Shown in pieces: positions 26,412 through 35,920 of a DNA stretch of 64,000 nucleotides. The translations under genes and the position numbers were made by a program. Origin of the DNA: Octadecabacter sp. B2R22. GTDB taxonomy: Bacteria > Pseudomonadota > Alphaproteobacteria > Rhodobacterales > Rhodobacteraceae. Where the stretch lies: assembly GCF_018861045.1 (NCBI RefSeq), contig NZ_JAHKQJ010000007.1:1-64000 (forward strand), read 5' to 3'. Position 1 is the first letter of the stretch; each line of letters begins with the position of its first letter. The notes under the pieces were generated by a model that did no database searches, was not told the DNA's origin, and saw nothing but the letters and a program-made list of their open reading frames with translations.

Positions 26412-27548
26412 TTAAACCTTTTGTGCACTGTCTTTTGCGGCGACTAATGCCTTGGGAAGCGCCTTGGCGAACAGTTTCATGTCCTTGTTCGGCCCACACG
26501 ACACCCTGATGCAGCGATCTTGTGGTGCAACGAAAGGCATGCGGACGAAAACTCCTTGTTCGATCAGGGATGCAAGCACAGCTCGCGCGAAATCACCGTC
26601 ACCGCCGCAATCAATCGCTACGAAATTGGTGGCCGATGGGACCGCCTTTAGGTCATTGTCTTCAGCAATCTGATAAAGGGTCGCGCGCGCCTGTAAGACC
26701 TTCTCGCGCATCTTTTCAAGCCAATCCACGTCTTCCAACGCGGCAAGAGCGCCAGCTTGGCTGACGCGGCTCATGCCGAAATGGTTGCGCACGCGGTTGA
26801 AGGCGGAAATCAGACGTTTAGGGCCAATCGCATAACCGACCCGCGCGCCCGCCATGCCGTAAGCCTTTGAAAAGGTACGCAGGCGGATGACGCGTTCGTC
26901 CGCGGTATTGATCGGCGGCGCGATCCCGTTGGGCCCAAGTTCAACATAGGCTTCGTCCAGCACCAAAAGACAGCCGTCAGGGATGCTCTGGATCATTTGT
27001 TTTAGTGTTCCAGCCGTGTGCCATGTCCCCATCGGGTTGTCTGGGTTGGACAGGTAAATCAGTTTCGCGCCAACCTCGCGGGCCTTTGCGACCAAGTGAT
27101 CGGGGTCCTCGTGATCTGCTGTGTAGTTGACTGTGTGGATCACTCCGCCATAGCCCGTGACATGATAATTGAACGTCGGATAGGCGCCAGCGCTGGTCAC
27201 AACGGGCGTGCCTTCGGTCACGGTGAGGCGCACAAGGCTGTCCAACAAACCGTCAATACCGGCCCCAACCACAATCTCATCAGCGGCAACGCCATGTTTT
27301 ACGGCCAATGCATTTCGTAGATCGTGGCTTTCGGGGTCGCCATACATCCACGTCTCTTTGATGGCCATTCGCATGGCACGGACCGCCTCGGGCGACGCAC
27401 CAAAGGCGTTCTCGTTCGCGCCAAGCCTAGCCTTGAATGGAACACCCGCAGCGCGTTCCTGCGCTTCTGGTCCGACAAAAGGAACCGTCGCCGGAAGGCG
27501 AGCGGCAAGGGCGGTCAGGCGCGGGTCATTGTCTGAGCTACGGGACAT
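26412..27548 (-). CDS. HisC-like class I/II aminotransferase
   Basis: A 378-residue PLP enzyme of the histidinol-phosphate aminotransferase type. It has an LGANENAFGASP start, the substrate-loop tyrosine region SAGAYPTFNYH, NPDNPMGT, the LDEAY aspartate and the PLP lysine in RTFSKAYGMAGARVGYA. The N-terminus differs from the usual Rhodobacteraceae HisC, so this may be a paralogue acting on aromatic or another amino acid; I therefore give no symbol. The ATG 27548 lacks a clear ribosome-binding site, and an upstream GTG at 27602 would add 18 residues. Confidence 0.83.
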   Translation of the reverse strand: MSRSSDNDPRLTALAARLPATVPFVGPEAQERAAGVPFKARLGANENAFGASPEAVRAMRMAIKETWMYGDPESHDLRNALAVKHGVAADEIVVGAGIDGLLDSLVRLTVTEGTPVVTSAGAYPTFNYHVTGYGGVIHTVNYTADHEDPDHLVAKAREVGAKLIYLSNPDNPMGTWHTAGTLKQMIQSIPDGCLLVLDEAYVELGPNGIAPPINTADERVIRLRTFSKAYGMAGARVGYAIGPKRLISAFNRVRNHFGMSRVSQAGALAALEDVDWLEKMREKVLQARATLYQIAEDNDLKAVPSATNFVAIDCGGDGDFARAVLASLIEQGVFVRMPFVAPQDRCIRVSCGPNKDMKLFAKALPKALVAAKDSAQKV

Positions 27549-27623
27549 AGGGGGAGTTTGGTCCGTCTGTTCCCCTTTGAAAAGAGTTAACACAGAGACC
27601 ACCTATAATTTAGGAGAATAAAT

Positions 27624-27788
27624 ATGCCTAAACTTACACGACGCGGATTTCTTGCCACATCTGGTGCAGCCTTAGGGGTGCGTGGCGTTACACCACTCGC
27701 GCGGAGCGGTTCTGGCCGCCGAATTTTGACGCTGGTTTACGACAAATCGCTCGGCATGATGCGCGCGGTGGAACGGGTGGTTCACTAG
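27624..27788 (+). CDS. 54-residue Tat-signal microprotein
   Basis: A short gene with TAGGAG seven bases before ATG 27624. The protein begins MPKLTRRGFLATSGAALGVRG, a full twin-arginine leader (RRGFL), and ends after only about 25 mature residues with ILTLVYDKSLGMMRAVERVV. The cargo is far smaller than any usual Tat substrate. It could be a genuine microprotein or the surviving ends of a larger deleted gene. It is divergent from the HisC-like gene and convergent with valS, 15 bases from its stop. Confidence 0.55.
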   Translation: MPKLTRRGFLATSGAALGVRGVTPLARSGSGRRILTLVYDKSLGMMRAVERVVH

Positions 27789-27803
27789 GAACCACCCTGT
27801 CGT

Positions 27804-30800
27804 TTAGATTTCGTTGAGCTGAGCCAAAGCAGCAGACAGCTGCGCGATTTCTTCGGTCCGCAGCGCAAGGTTTGCCTTGGCTTCTTCGACCACTTCAGCC
27901 GTTGCGTTTTCGGCGAACTTGGGGTTGCCCAAGCGCCCGCGCAAACCGCCAGCCTCTTTTTCAACCTTGCCCAAAGACTTGGTGATACGCGCTTTTTCGG
28001 CGTCCACGTCGATGATGTCGGCCAATGGCAGCGCAAAGGTCGCGCCTTTGGTTCCGACCATCATGGATCCTTTAGGGGCCGCGCCAACAGTCAGGCTATC
28101 AACCCGCGCAAGACGTTTGATCAGGGCTTCATTGCCCGCCCAAGCAGCTTTTGCGGCGTCATCGGCCTCTGTTTGGATCAGCGGCACATATAGGCCAGCT
28201 GGAACGTTCATCTGCGCACGGGTTGAGCGGATGTTTTCGATGATCTGGATCACCCAAGACATCTCGCTGTCGGCTTGCGCGTCGATCAGGTCTGCCCCGT
28301 ACTCAGGCCAGTCCTGATGAACGAGAAGGGAGGTGTTCCCATCCAGGGCCCACAGTTCTTCGGTGATGAACGGCATGATCGGGTGCATCAGGATCAGACA
28401 CTGGTTCAAGACCCAGTTCATTACCTGTTGGGTTTCTAGTTTCTCGGCGTCGCTGCCATCCATCAACAATGGCTTGGACAGCTCTACGTACCAATCGCAA
28501 ACCTTGCCCCAAACGAACTTGTACAGCGTGTCGGCTGCGTCGTTGAAACGGTAAGTATCAAGCGCGGCGTTGACATCTGCCAGTGCCGTCGCGGTCTCTC
28601 CGATGATCCATTTGTTCACGGATTGCGTGATATGGGTCGGGTATGGGTCCGATATGGGTCCGGTATGGGCGCGATCTGCCCCGAAGGCCCCATTCATTTC
28701 GGCAAATCGACAGGCATTCCAAAGCTTTGTGCCGAAATTCCGGTATCCGGCGATGCGCTGCGTGTCGAGCTTGAGTGCGCCGCCCAAAGAGGCCATCGCC
28801 GCGTTGGTAAATCTTAACGCGTCGGCACCGTATTCGTCGATGATATCGAGCGGGTCGATGACGTTGCCCGTGGATTTGGACATTTTCTTACCCTTGGCAT
28901 CGCGCACGAGGCCATGGAGGTAGATCGTGTCAAACGGGATATCGCCAACAACAGCGAGCTGCATCATCATCATCCGCGCGACCCAGAAGAATAGAATGTC
29001 CTGCCCTGTGATCAGATCGGATGTTGGGAAGTATTTGGCGAGCTCGTCGGTTTCTTCGGGCCAGCCGAGCGTACCGATGGGCCAAAGGCCGGAGGAGAAC
29101 CATGTGTCGAGGACGTCGGGGTCGCGGAACATAGGCAACTGCATCGGGCCTTCGAATGTGCGAATTGTCCCTTCGTCGCGCGTGTCGAGCAATTTGAGCT
29201 GCTCTTCAAGGACGGCGGTCGCCTCAAGGACATCAGCCACAATGCGGAACTCTGTGCCGTCGACGTTCTGTGCCATGGCTTTCGCGATGGCTTCTTCTTC
29301 GGTTGCTGCGCAAACCGAGAACCAGTCGTTCTGGCCCGGGTAGTACCAAACCGGGATCTGGTGGCCCCACCACAGCTGGCGGGAGATGCACCATGGTTCG
29401 ATGTTCTCGAGCCAGTGATAATATGTTTTCTCGCCGGACTCGGGCAGGATTTTCACAGTCCCGTCCTTAACCGCGTCCAACGCAGGTTTCACTATTTTGT
29501 CGGTCTCGACGAACCATTGGTCCGTGAGCATGGGTTCGATGACGACCTTGGATCGGTCGCCAAACGGCTGCATGATTTTCTTGTTTTCGACCATCGGAAC
29601 GGTCTCGGTCACGTCGACTTTTTCACCGTCGTCGTTTTTCACTTTGCGGGTGACGTCGTGCATGACGGCCAACCCCTCGGCGGTGATGTCAGCGATCACT
29701 TTTTCACGGGCCTCAAACCGGTCCAATCCGCGGTAGGCATCGGGGACAAGGTTCATCGCGGCAATCATCGACTCGTCGAATTCCTGTTCGCCATTGGCGA
29801 TAGCTTGGGCGGTTGCAGCTTCCTCAACGTAGGGCTTACCGTCGGCGCGCATCGCGCCTTTGGTGTCCATGAGGGAGTACATCGGGATGCCGCCACGTTT
29901 GGCGACCATGTAGTCGTTGAAGTCGTGGGCACCGGTGATTTTCACCGCACCAGAGCCGAATTCCATGTCTGGATAGTCGTCGGTGATGATCGGGATCAAG
30001 CGACGGGACTCTTTCGGGCCAACCGGAATTTCGCATAGTTTTCCGATGATTGGGGCGTAACGTTCATCCCGCGGGTTCACCGCAACTGCGCCGTCACCCA
30101 GCATGGTTTCGGGGCGCGTGGTCGCGATAGAGATATAGTTGCGCTCTTCGCTAAGTATTACGTTTCCGTCTTCATCTTTCTCTTCGTAGGTGTAGGTCGC
30201 CCCACCCGCGAGCGGGTATTTGAAATGCCACATGTGGCCGTCGACCTCAACGTTCTCGACTTCAAGATCTGAGATCGCAGTCTCAAAGTGCGGGTCCCAA
30301 TTGACCAGACGTTTGCCGCGATAGATGAGGCCTTTGTTGTACATCTCAACGAACACCTTAATCACGGCGTCGTGGAAATTCCCCTGCGCATCTGCGGGGG
30401 CACCGGGGGCGCCGGACATGGTGAAGGCTTCGCGCGCCCAATCGCAGGACGCGCCGAGGCGTTTGAGTTGGTTGATAATCTGGCCGCCGGATTCACCCTT
30501 CCATTCCCAGACCTTTTCTAAGAATTTTTCGCGCCCAAGTTCGGTGCGTTTGGGTTCGCCGTTTTCGGCAAGCTTACGTTCCACAACCATTTGCGTGGCG
30601 ATGCCCGCGTGGTCGGTCCCCGGCTGCCAAAGGGTGTCGAACCCGCGCATGCGGTGCCAGCGCACAAGGATGTCTTGAAGCGTGTTGTTGAAGGCATGGC
30701 CCATGTGCAAAACGCCCGTGACGTTTGGCGGAGGGATCATCACACAATAAGTGTCATCACGTTTGGCATTGGCACCGGCCTTAAAGGCGTCAGCGGACAA

Positions 30801-30860
30801 CCAGCGGTCAGTGATACGGGCTTCAGCCTCGTGTGCGTCAAATTTCTTTTCCATGGGCAT
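27804..30860 (-). CDS. valS: Valyl-tRNA synthetase
   Basis: A 1018-residue class I synthetase. It has the HIGH element as HMGH ([14 protein letters not shown], near residue 50), the editing domain (about 210-400), the KMSKS loop as [11 protein letters not shown] (about 640), the anticodon domain and a C-terminal coiled coil (about 950-1018) typical of ValRS. An in-frame ATG two codons downstream (30854) is an alternative start. A variable linker (about 730-745) is encoded by an 11-base tandem repeat, noted separately. It is monocistronic as far as seen. Confidence 0.97.
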   Translation of the reverse strand: MPMEKKFDAHEAEARITDRWLSADAFKAGANAKRDDTYCVMIPPPNVTGVLHMGHAFNNTLQDILVRWHRMRGFDTLWQPGTDHAGIATQMVVERKLAENGEPKRTELGREKFLEKVWEWKGESGGQIINQLKRLGASCDWAREAFTMSGAPGAPADAQGNFHDAVIKVFVEMYNKGLIYRGKRLVNWDPHFETAISDLEVENVEVDGHMWHFKYPLAGGATYTYEEKDEDGNVILSEERNYISIATTRPETMLGDGAVAVNPRDERYAPIIGKLCEIPVGPKESRRLIPIITDDYPDMEFGSGAVKITGAHDFNDYMVAKRGGIPMYSLMDTKGAMRADGKPYVEEAATAQAIANGEQEFDESMIAAMNLVPDAYRGLDRFEAREKVIADITAEGLAVMHDVTRKVKNDDGEKVDVTETVPMVENKKIMQPFGDRSKVVIEPMLTDQWFVETDKIVKPALDAVKDGTVKILPESGEKTYYHWLENIEPWCISRQLWWGHQIPVWYYPGQNDWFSVCAATEEEAIAKAMAQNVDGTEFRIVADVLEATAVLEEQLKLLDTRDEGTIRTFEGPMQLPMFRDPDVLDTWFSSGLWPIGTLGWPEETDELAKYFPTSDLITGQDILFFWVARMMMMQLAVVGDIPFDTIYLHGLVRDAKGKKMSKSTGNVIDPLDIIDEYGADALRFTNAAMASLGGALKLDTQRIAGYRNFGTKLWNACRFAEMNGAFGADRAHTGPISDPYPTHITQSVNKWIIGETATALADVNAALDTYRFNDAADTLYKFVWGKVCDWYVELSKPLLMDGSDAEKLETQQVMNWVLNQCLILMHPIMPFITEELWALDGNTSLLVHQDWPEYGADLIDAQADSEMSWVIQIIENIRSTRAQMNVPAGLYVPLIQTEADDAAKAAWAGNEALIKRLARVDSLTVGAAPKGSMMVGTKGATFALPLADIIDVDAEKARITKSLGKVEKEAGGLRGRLGNPKFAENATAEVVEEAKANLALRTEEIAQLSAALAQLNEI
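28631..28674. repeat. Four tandem copies of an 11-base unit inside valS
   Basis: TATGGGTCGGG, TATGGGTCCGA, TATGGGTCCGG and TATGGGCGCGA stand head to tail at 28631, 28642, 28653 and 28664. They encode the minus-strand protein stretch around [10 protein letters not shown] in a poorly conserved linker of ValRS. Because 11 is not a multiple of three, gain or loss of one unit would shift the frame of an essential gene. Confidence 0.9.
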
Positions 30861-31154
30861 GGGGGTGTGCCTTTCATCAAGTTGGGCATGAAATAGCCAA
30901 AGGGGACGGAAAGGGAAAGCGGCTGCGGGCGGAAACCACGAAAATTGGCGCCGGTTAATGGAATATGAACAGATGTTAACGGTTTGTTAGTACTTCGCGT
31001 TGCAAAATTAACTTGGGGATGCAGCGGGATGGGCTGCAACCCCGCAAAACAGGGTGCATGTTAATACGAGTTCCTATCGACCCGTATGTAGGCACCACTT
31101 ACCCAGAAATTCCGTCTACGCATGACCCCTGTTTTGCCGCCTCCCGGCTCGGGG

Positions 31155-31751
31155 TTACCGCCTGCCGAGCGGTTCACGGTCCCCGACGCGAATAACGGCA
31201 GGGTCATAGGGCTCGCGGGCGAAGACCGTGTGCACCATGGGGGTGAAATATTCGATAGGCTTGTGCGGGTAGTCGGGGTCAAATGACGACTGATCCCAGC
31301 GTTCACAGAAGGTCGCGCAGTCATCGAAATAGGGGTGGCCTGCGTAGGCTTGGCGTTTTTCAGGGTCTGCGCCGACATGTTCGCCGTAATATACCAGCTG
31401 GAAATCACCGTGCTTTTCGACGACCCATGTGACCTGCTCGCGCACAAAGGGGCGCAGGATCGTCGCCGCGTATTCGTCATGATTGTAAGGGGCGAAGATG
31501 TCGCCAATGTCGTGCAGGAGCGTGCCGACAATCCAGTCGATATCTGCGCCATCGGCCTCTGCGCGGGTTGCGGATTGCAAGGAGTGCCCAAGGCGGGTGA
31601 TCTGATATCCCGACAGGCTTTCGTCCAAACTGACCAGCGCGGTCAATAGGCGGTCCGCGGTGCCCTTGGTGTATTCGACTTCGTGTTTCGTCAAAAATGC
31701 GTAGTCTTCGGCGTCGCCGTCTTTCATTTGGGTGAACTTTACACGATCCAT
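31155..31751 (-). CDS. HD-domain protein of the PhnZ/inositol-oxygenase-like type
   Basis: A 198-residue protein with an HD-fold metal site: a first His in LGHSLQSATRAEADGAD, the HD pair in LLHDIGD (about 82-88), and a later His and Tyr in VEKHGDFQLVYYGEHVG. The spacing and acidic ITRLGHSLQSA motif resemble the small HD proteins that include the diiron oxygenase PhnZ, so the reaction may be oxidative and not phosphohydrolytic. No phosphonate genes are nearby. The start is set at ATG 31751 with AGAGG upstream. The 294 bases between it and valS hold no gene I can support. Confidence 0.7.
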   Translation of the reverse strand: MDRVKFTQMKDGDAEDYAFLTKHEVEYTKGTADRLLTALVSLDESLSGYQITRLGHSLQSATRAEADGADIDWIVGTLLHDIGDIFAPYNHDEYAATILRPFVREQVTWVVEKHGDFQLVYYGEHVGADPEKRQAYAGHPYFDDCATFCERWDQSSFDPDYPHKPIEYFTPMVHTVFAREPYDPAVIRVGDREPLGRR

Positions 31752-31977
31752 ATGGGGCCTCTTTTTGTGTGCGTGCAACTTGCCGTAAGTGCAATTGCGT
31801 TCATCATGGCGAGGGGCGCGATCTGGCGCAATGAAATTGGCCCGTTAGGAATGATGGCGTGTTCGCGGTTTCGTTGATGGACAGTGAAGTCTGCTTGGGG
31901 GATGCTAGCTTTATGAACGGAGTAGTAACCATACTTGCGCTACAAGGATCGGAACTTACACGGCACAGGGGGCGTTT

Positions 31978-33030
31978 ATGTCTCTGACGAGGTTTATGCG
32001 ATCCCTGTTCGGGCGGCACGGCCACAGTGAGACAGGGGGCATCCGCAAACGCGGAGCAGCCACCCATGTCATCATTCTGGATGGGACGATGTCATCGCTC
32101 GAGGATGGGTATGAAACCCACGCCGGCCAGCTGTATAAGTTGTTGCGCGAGGCTGGAACCGGAGCGAACCTGACGGTCTACTACGAACCGGGCATCCAAT
32201 GGAAAGAATGGCGCGCGACATTGGACGTCATGCAAGGGCGTGGCATCAACCGGCAGATCAAGCGCGCCTATGGTGTGTTGGCATCGCGCTACCGTGTTGG
32301 TGATACGATTGTGTTGGCGGGGTATTCACGCGGGGCTTATGCTGTGCGGTCGTTGGCGGGCGTTGTGGATATGGTCGGACTTGTGAAATCTGACTGTGCA
32401 ACCGAGCGAAACATTCAACTGGCATATCGGCATTATCGCCGTGGCGGGCGCGGTGCGGCGGCCGAAGCCTTTCGTAAACGCATGTGCCATACAGACGTCG
32501 AGATCGAAGCGGTCGCTGTGTGGGATACGGTCAAAGCCCTTGGAATGCGGCTGCCGATTCTGTGGCGTTGGTCGCTTGTCGATCATGAATTCCACAACCA
32601 TGCGCTGGGCGCTTCGGTGAAGAACGGGTTTCATGCCTTGGCCATTGATGAAACGAGGGAGGCGTACACGCCGGTTTTGTGGTCCTGTCCCCCAGGCTGG
32701 GAAGGGCGTGTTGAACAGCTTTGGTTCCCTGGGACCCACGGCGATGTTGGCGGACAGATTGACGGCGTGGACGCGGTTCGCCCGCTCTCAAACATGTCGC
32801 TGGTTTGGATGTTGGACCGTTTGGAAGCCTGTGGCTTGCCTTTGCCCGAAAGCTGGCTGGGTCGATTTCCGACGGATCAAACGGCCCCTTCGATTGGCCG
32901 CTGGAAGGGTTGGTCCAAATTGTTTTTGGCGCGCAAAGCCCGTGTGGTGGGGCGCGACCCTTCGGAACGGCTGCACCCATCCCTACTTGGTCGCAAAACA
33001 CGCATCCGTCGCGTGCCATTGCCAAATTGA
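31978..33030 (+). CDS. DUF2235 alpha/beta hydrolase (Tle1-like)
   Basis: A 350-residue protein of the DUF2235 family, which includes the Tle1 phospholipase effectors of type VI secretion. It has the nucleophile elbow GYSRGAYAVRSLAG (about 122-135), an early ILDGTMSSLEDG segment in place of the common FDGT, and the catalytic His-containing region PGTHGDVGG (about 250). There is no signal peptide, immunity protein or type VI gene nearby, so a housekeeping lipase or esterase role is at least as likely as a toxin role. A hairpin follows directly. Confidence 0.8.
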   Translation: MSLTRFMRSLFGRHGHSETGGIRKRGAATHVIILDGTMSSLEDGYETHAGQLYKLLREAGTGANLTVYYEPGIQWKEWRATLDVMQGRGINRQIKRAYGVLASRYRVGDTIVLAGYSRGAYAVRSLAGVVDMVGLVKSDCATERNIQLAYRHYRRGGRGAAAEAFRKRMCHTDVEIEAVAVWDTVKALGMRLPILWRWSLVDHEFHNHALGASVKNGFHALAIDETREAYTPVLWSCPPGWEGRVEQLWFPGTHGDVGGQIDGVDAVRPLSNMSLVWMLDRLEACGLPLPESWLGRFPTDQTAPSIGRWKGWSKLFLARKARVVGRDPSERLHPSLLGRKTRIRRVPLPN

Positions 33031-33055
33031 AGCCGCCTTTGGCGGCTGCTGTTTT
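33031..33055 (+). terminator. Terminator hairpin after the DUF2235 gene
   Basis: AGCCGCC (33031-33037) pairs with GGCGGCT (33041-33047) around TTT and is followed by GCTGTTTTC. It begins immediately after the stop codon and lies between two convergent genes. Confidence 0.7.
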
Positions 33056-33106
33056 CATTGGCGCGTTTGGTAAAGCTGAGCCAATCTCGGGCGCTCGCGC
33101 TCGCTG

Positions 33107-33970
33107 TTAGGCTACTTTTTCAAGCCGAACTTGTGGTGTCAGCCCCAAAGCGCGGCAGATGTCGCGGCTGAGTTCTGGTTTGTTAAGCGTGTAAAAGTGC
33201 AGGTGTTCGACACCTTCGTTTAGCAAATCGTCGCAGAGTTCGCTGGCTTGCGCCACGGCGAGGAGATCAGCCGTTTCCTGTGTGTCGGCATGGCCGAATG
33301 CATCCGAGAGGACCTTGGGGATCGCGGCGCCACAGCTTGCGGCGAACTTTTGGATGCCAGTCCAGTTTTCGATCGGCAGAATGCCGGGCAGGATGGGCGC
33401 GGTAATGCCCGCATCTGCGCAAGCATCACGGAACCGCAAGAACGTGTCCGGCTCAAAGAAGAACTGAGTGATAGCCTGCGTTGCACCAGCATCAAACTTG
33501 GCCTTGAGGTGATCGATGCAGGCTTGCGGGTTTGTGGCGTCAGGGTGAGGTTCGGGATAGGCGCCCACGGTCACATCAAACCCCTTGTCAGCAAGGGCCC
33601 GTGTCAATTCAACCGAACCGGAAAAGCCATCTTTAGCAGGCGTGAAGCCGCCGCTGCCCTTTGGCGGGTCACCACGCAATGCAACGATGTGGTTTACGCC
33701 AGCCGCTTTATAGCTGTCCGCGATAGACAAGGTTTCTTCGCGTGTGGCGTCAACGCAGGTCAGGTGCGCGGCCACGGTGAGATCCGTCGTTGTGCCGATT
33801 GTGTCCACAGCCTCATGGGTGAGTTTGCGGGTCGTGCCACCAGCACCATAGGTCACAGATACGAATTCAGGCGCGAACGGTGCCAAGACCTGCACGCAGT
33901 CCCACAGCCGGAAGGAGGCTTGCAGGGATTTGGGCGGGAAGAATTCGAAGGATACGGACGGGGTGGACAT
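33107..33970 (-). CDS. metF: Methylenetetrahydrofolate reductase
   Basis: A 287-residue FAD enzyme that reduces 5,10-methylene-THF to 5-methyl-THF for methionine synthesis. It has the family opening SFEFFPPKS, FVSVTYGAGG, the substrate loop VALRGDPP and the FAD/folate segment ITQFFFEPDTFLRF. It is divergent from metR, and a MetR box lies in the 91-base gap, so MetR control is expected. Confidence 0.96.
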   Translation of the reverse strand: MSTPSVSFEFFPPKSLQASFRLWDCVQVLAPFAPEFVSVTYGAGGTTRKLTHEAVDTIGTTTDLTVAAHLTCVDATREETLSIADSYKAAGVNHIVALRGDPPKGSGGFTPAKDGFSGSVELTRALADKGFDVTVGAYPEPHPDATNPQACIDHLKAKFDAGATQAITQFFFEPDTFLRFRDACADAGITAPILPGILPIENWTGIQKFAASCGAAIPKVLSDAFGHADTQETADLLAVAQASELCDDLLNEGVEHLHFYTLNKPELSRDICRALGLTPQVRLEKVA

Positions 33971-34014
33971 GGGATTCTCCTGAAGGTTGCGCCTTTATCG
34001 CGGATCGGTGTATG

Positions 34015-34027
34015 TGAAGCAAATTCA
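34015..34027. promoter_or_regulatory. MetR-binding site between metF and metR
   Basis: TGAAGCAAATTCA is an exact match to the established MetR consensus TGAA-N5-TTCA. It lies roughly midway between the two divergent start codons, 45 bases from metF and 35 from metR, suited to both activation of metF and autoregulation. Confidence 0.8.
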
Positions 34028-34061
34028 TAACCTTCAATAAGATCATGAGGATCGTTGCGAT

Positions 34062-34976
34062 ATGCACATTGAGTTCCGTCATCTGCGCACCATCAAGGCG
34101 ATTCATGACACAGGCGGATTGGCCCGCGCCGCCGAGACCTTGGGCATCACGCAATCTGCGTTGAGCCATCAAATTAAAGGGATTGAGGATCAGGCGGGCG
34201 TGGAATTATTTGTGCGCCGCTCCAAGCCTCTGAAGCTGTCGGCAGCCGGATTGCGGATGTTGGCTGCGGCCGAACGGATCCTGCCCGAGGTGGCCGCTTT
34301 AGAGCAGGAATTTACCGGATTGGTGCAAGGACGGGCAGGGCGCATGCATATTGCGATCGAATGTCATGCCTGTTTTGAGTGGCTGTTTCCCGTTCTCGAA
34401 GGGTTCCGTAAAGCTTGGCCTGATGTAGATGTCGATATCCGCCCGGGTTTGGCGTTTGATGCCTTACCTGCATTGCGCAAAGAAGAGGTTGATTTGGTCG
34501 TGTCCTCGGACCCTGAGGACATACCGGGTGTCACGTTCCTGCCGCTGTTCGACTACGAACCAATTTTCGTGGCCGCCACCAATCATCCATTGGCAGCGAA
34601 AGAATGGATCGACGCGGAAGATTTTCGTAATGAAACCTTAATCACCTATCCGGTCGAACGGGCACGGCTTGATGTGTTTTCACAATTGTTGACCCCAGCG
34701 AAGGTCGCACCAAAAGACCTGCGCCAAGTTGAACTGACTGCGGTGATCCTGCTGTTGGTCGCGTCCAATCGCGGCGTTGCTGTTCTGCCTGATTGGGTAG
34801 TGCGGCAAACCTCATATGGGTCGGACTACATCACGCGCCCGTTGACGGAAAAAGGGCTGACCCGACGCCTTTATGCAGCGGTACGCGAAGAAGAAGCAGA
34901 CCTGCCATATGTGGCGCATCTTGTGCGAAATGCCCGTCAAGAAGCGGTGAAACTTCAACGGCCAGATATCGTTTAG
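34062..34976 (+). CDS. metR: MetR-type LysR regulator of methionine synthesis
   Basis: A 304-residue LysR protein. The opening MHIEFRHLRTIKAIHDTGGLARAAETLGITQSALSHQIK is characteristic of MetR, which uses homocysteine as co-inducer. The effector domain occupies about 90-295. Its position opposite metF, with a consensus MetR box between them, supports the call. Confidence 0.92.
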   Translation: MHIEFRHLRTIKAIHDTGGLARAAETLGITQSALSHQIKGIEDQAGVELFVRRSKPLKLSAAGLRMLAAAERILPEVAALEQEFTGLVQGRAGRMHIAIECHACFEWLFPVLEGFRKAWPDVDVDIRPGLAFDALPALRKEEVDLVVSSDPEDIPGVTFLPLFDYEPIFVAATNHPLAAKEWIDAEDFRNETLITYPVERARLDVFSQLLTPAKVAPKDLRQVELTAVILLLVASNRGVAVLPDWVVRQTSYGSDYITRPLTEKGLTRRLYAAVREEEADLPYVAHLVRNARQEAVKLQRPDIV

Positions 34977-35125
34977 ACAGCATGATCGTCCAAATTCCAG
35001 TCGCAGTGGGCTAAAACCGTTCAATATCGATCTTGCTGCCCCTTGTCGGTTTAACTGCACTCCCCTATACGCCGCTTCGAATGAGTGCGTGGGCAATGCG
35101 GCCCGATCGTACAAAGGAGACCACC

Positions 35126-35911
35126 ATGGCTTTAAGTGCAAATCTAAACGTGATGATGAAAACCGCGCGCCGCGCAGGTCGCGCGTTGCTTAAGGACTTC
35201 GGTGAGGTCGAGAATTTGCAGGTCTCCACTAAAGGACCGGGCGACTTTGTAAGCCGCGCAGATCGCAACGCGGAATACATGATCAAAGAAGCGTTGATGG
35301 AAGCGCGTCCAACCTACGGGTTCTTGGGCGAAGAAGGCACAGAAGTCGAAGGCGAGGACCCAACACGTCGTTGGATCGTTGACCCGCTGGACGGCACAAC
35401 CAACTTCTTGCACGGCATGCCGCACTGGGCTGTTTCGATCGCGCTTGAGCACAAAGGCGAGATCGTCATCGGTGTGATTTATGACCCTGTTAAGGACGAG
35501 TTGTTCTTTGCGGAAAAAGGGTCAGGCGCATGGATGAACGAAAAGCGCATGCGCGTGTCTGGCCGCAACAAGATGATCGAAAGCGTGTTCGCAACGGGTC
35601 TGCCGTTTGCGGGCCGATCTGATTTGCCAGAAACGTTGCAAGACCTTGCACGTATCTTGCCAACCTGTGCCGGTGTGCGCCGTTGGGGCGCAGCTGCGCT
35701 TGATTTGGCCTATGTTGCAGCTGGCCGTTACGACGGGTTCTGGGAACGTCGTCTGCACCCGTGGGACATGGCTGCGGGTCTTCTGATCGTGCGCGAGGCA
35801 GGTGGCATCGTTGAGCCGTTGACTGTCGGTGGTGACATCATGGGCGACAAAGCCGTGATTTGTGCCGCAGAACCAATCTTTGACCAGTTCGCGAAAGTCA
35901 TCCGCAACTAA
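35126..35911 (+). CDS. Inositol monophosphatase family protein (SuhB-like)
   Basis: A 261-residue Mg-dependent, Li-sensitive-type phosphatase. Metal-binding motifs are GEEGTE (about 67-72), WIVDPLDGTTNFLHG (about 81-95) and WDMAAGLLIVREAGG (about 211). Substrates in bacteria include inositol-1-phosphate; SuhB members also affect rRNA antitermination. AAAGGAGA stands five bases before ATG 35126. It is convergent with the VOC gene, nine bases apart. Confidence 0.92.
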   Translation: MALSANLNVMMKTARRAGRALLKDFGEVENLQVSTKGPGDFVSRADRNAEYMIKEALMEARPTYGFLGEEGTEVEGEDPTRRWIVDPLDGTTNFLHGMPHWAVSIALEHKGEIVIGVIYDPVKDELFFAEKGSGAWMNEKRMRVSGRNKMIESVFATGLPFAGRSDLPETLQDLARILPTCAGVRRWGAAALDLAYVAAGRYDGFWERRLHPWDMAAGLLIVREAGGIVEPLTVGGDIMGDKAVICAAEPIFDQFAKVIRN

Positions 35912-35920
35912 ACGTGCGGA

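Noticed and set aside
27604-27609. TATAAT hexamer upstream of the Tat microprotein
   Set aside because: No -35 element at a workable distance, and the start point would fall inside the ribosome-binding site.
33971-34061. Possible SAM riboswitch before metF
   Set aside because: The gap is only 91 bases, no SAM-II core is visible, and a MetR box explains control.
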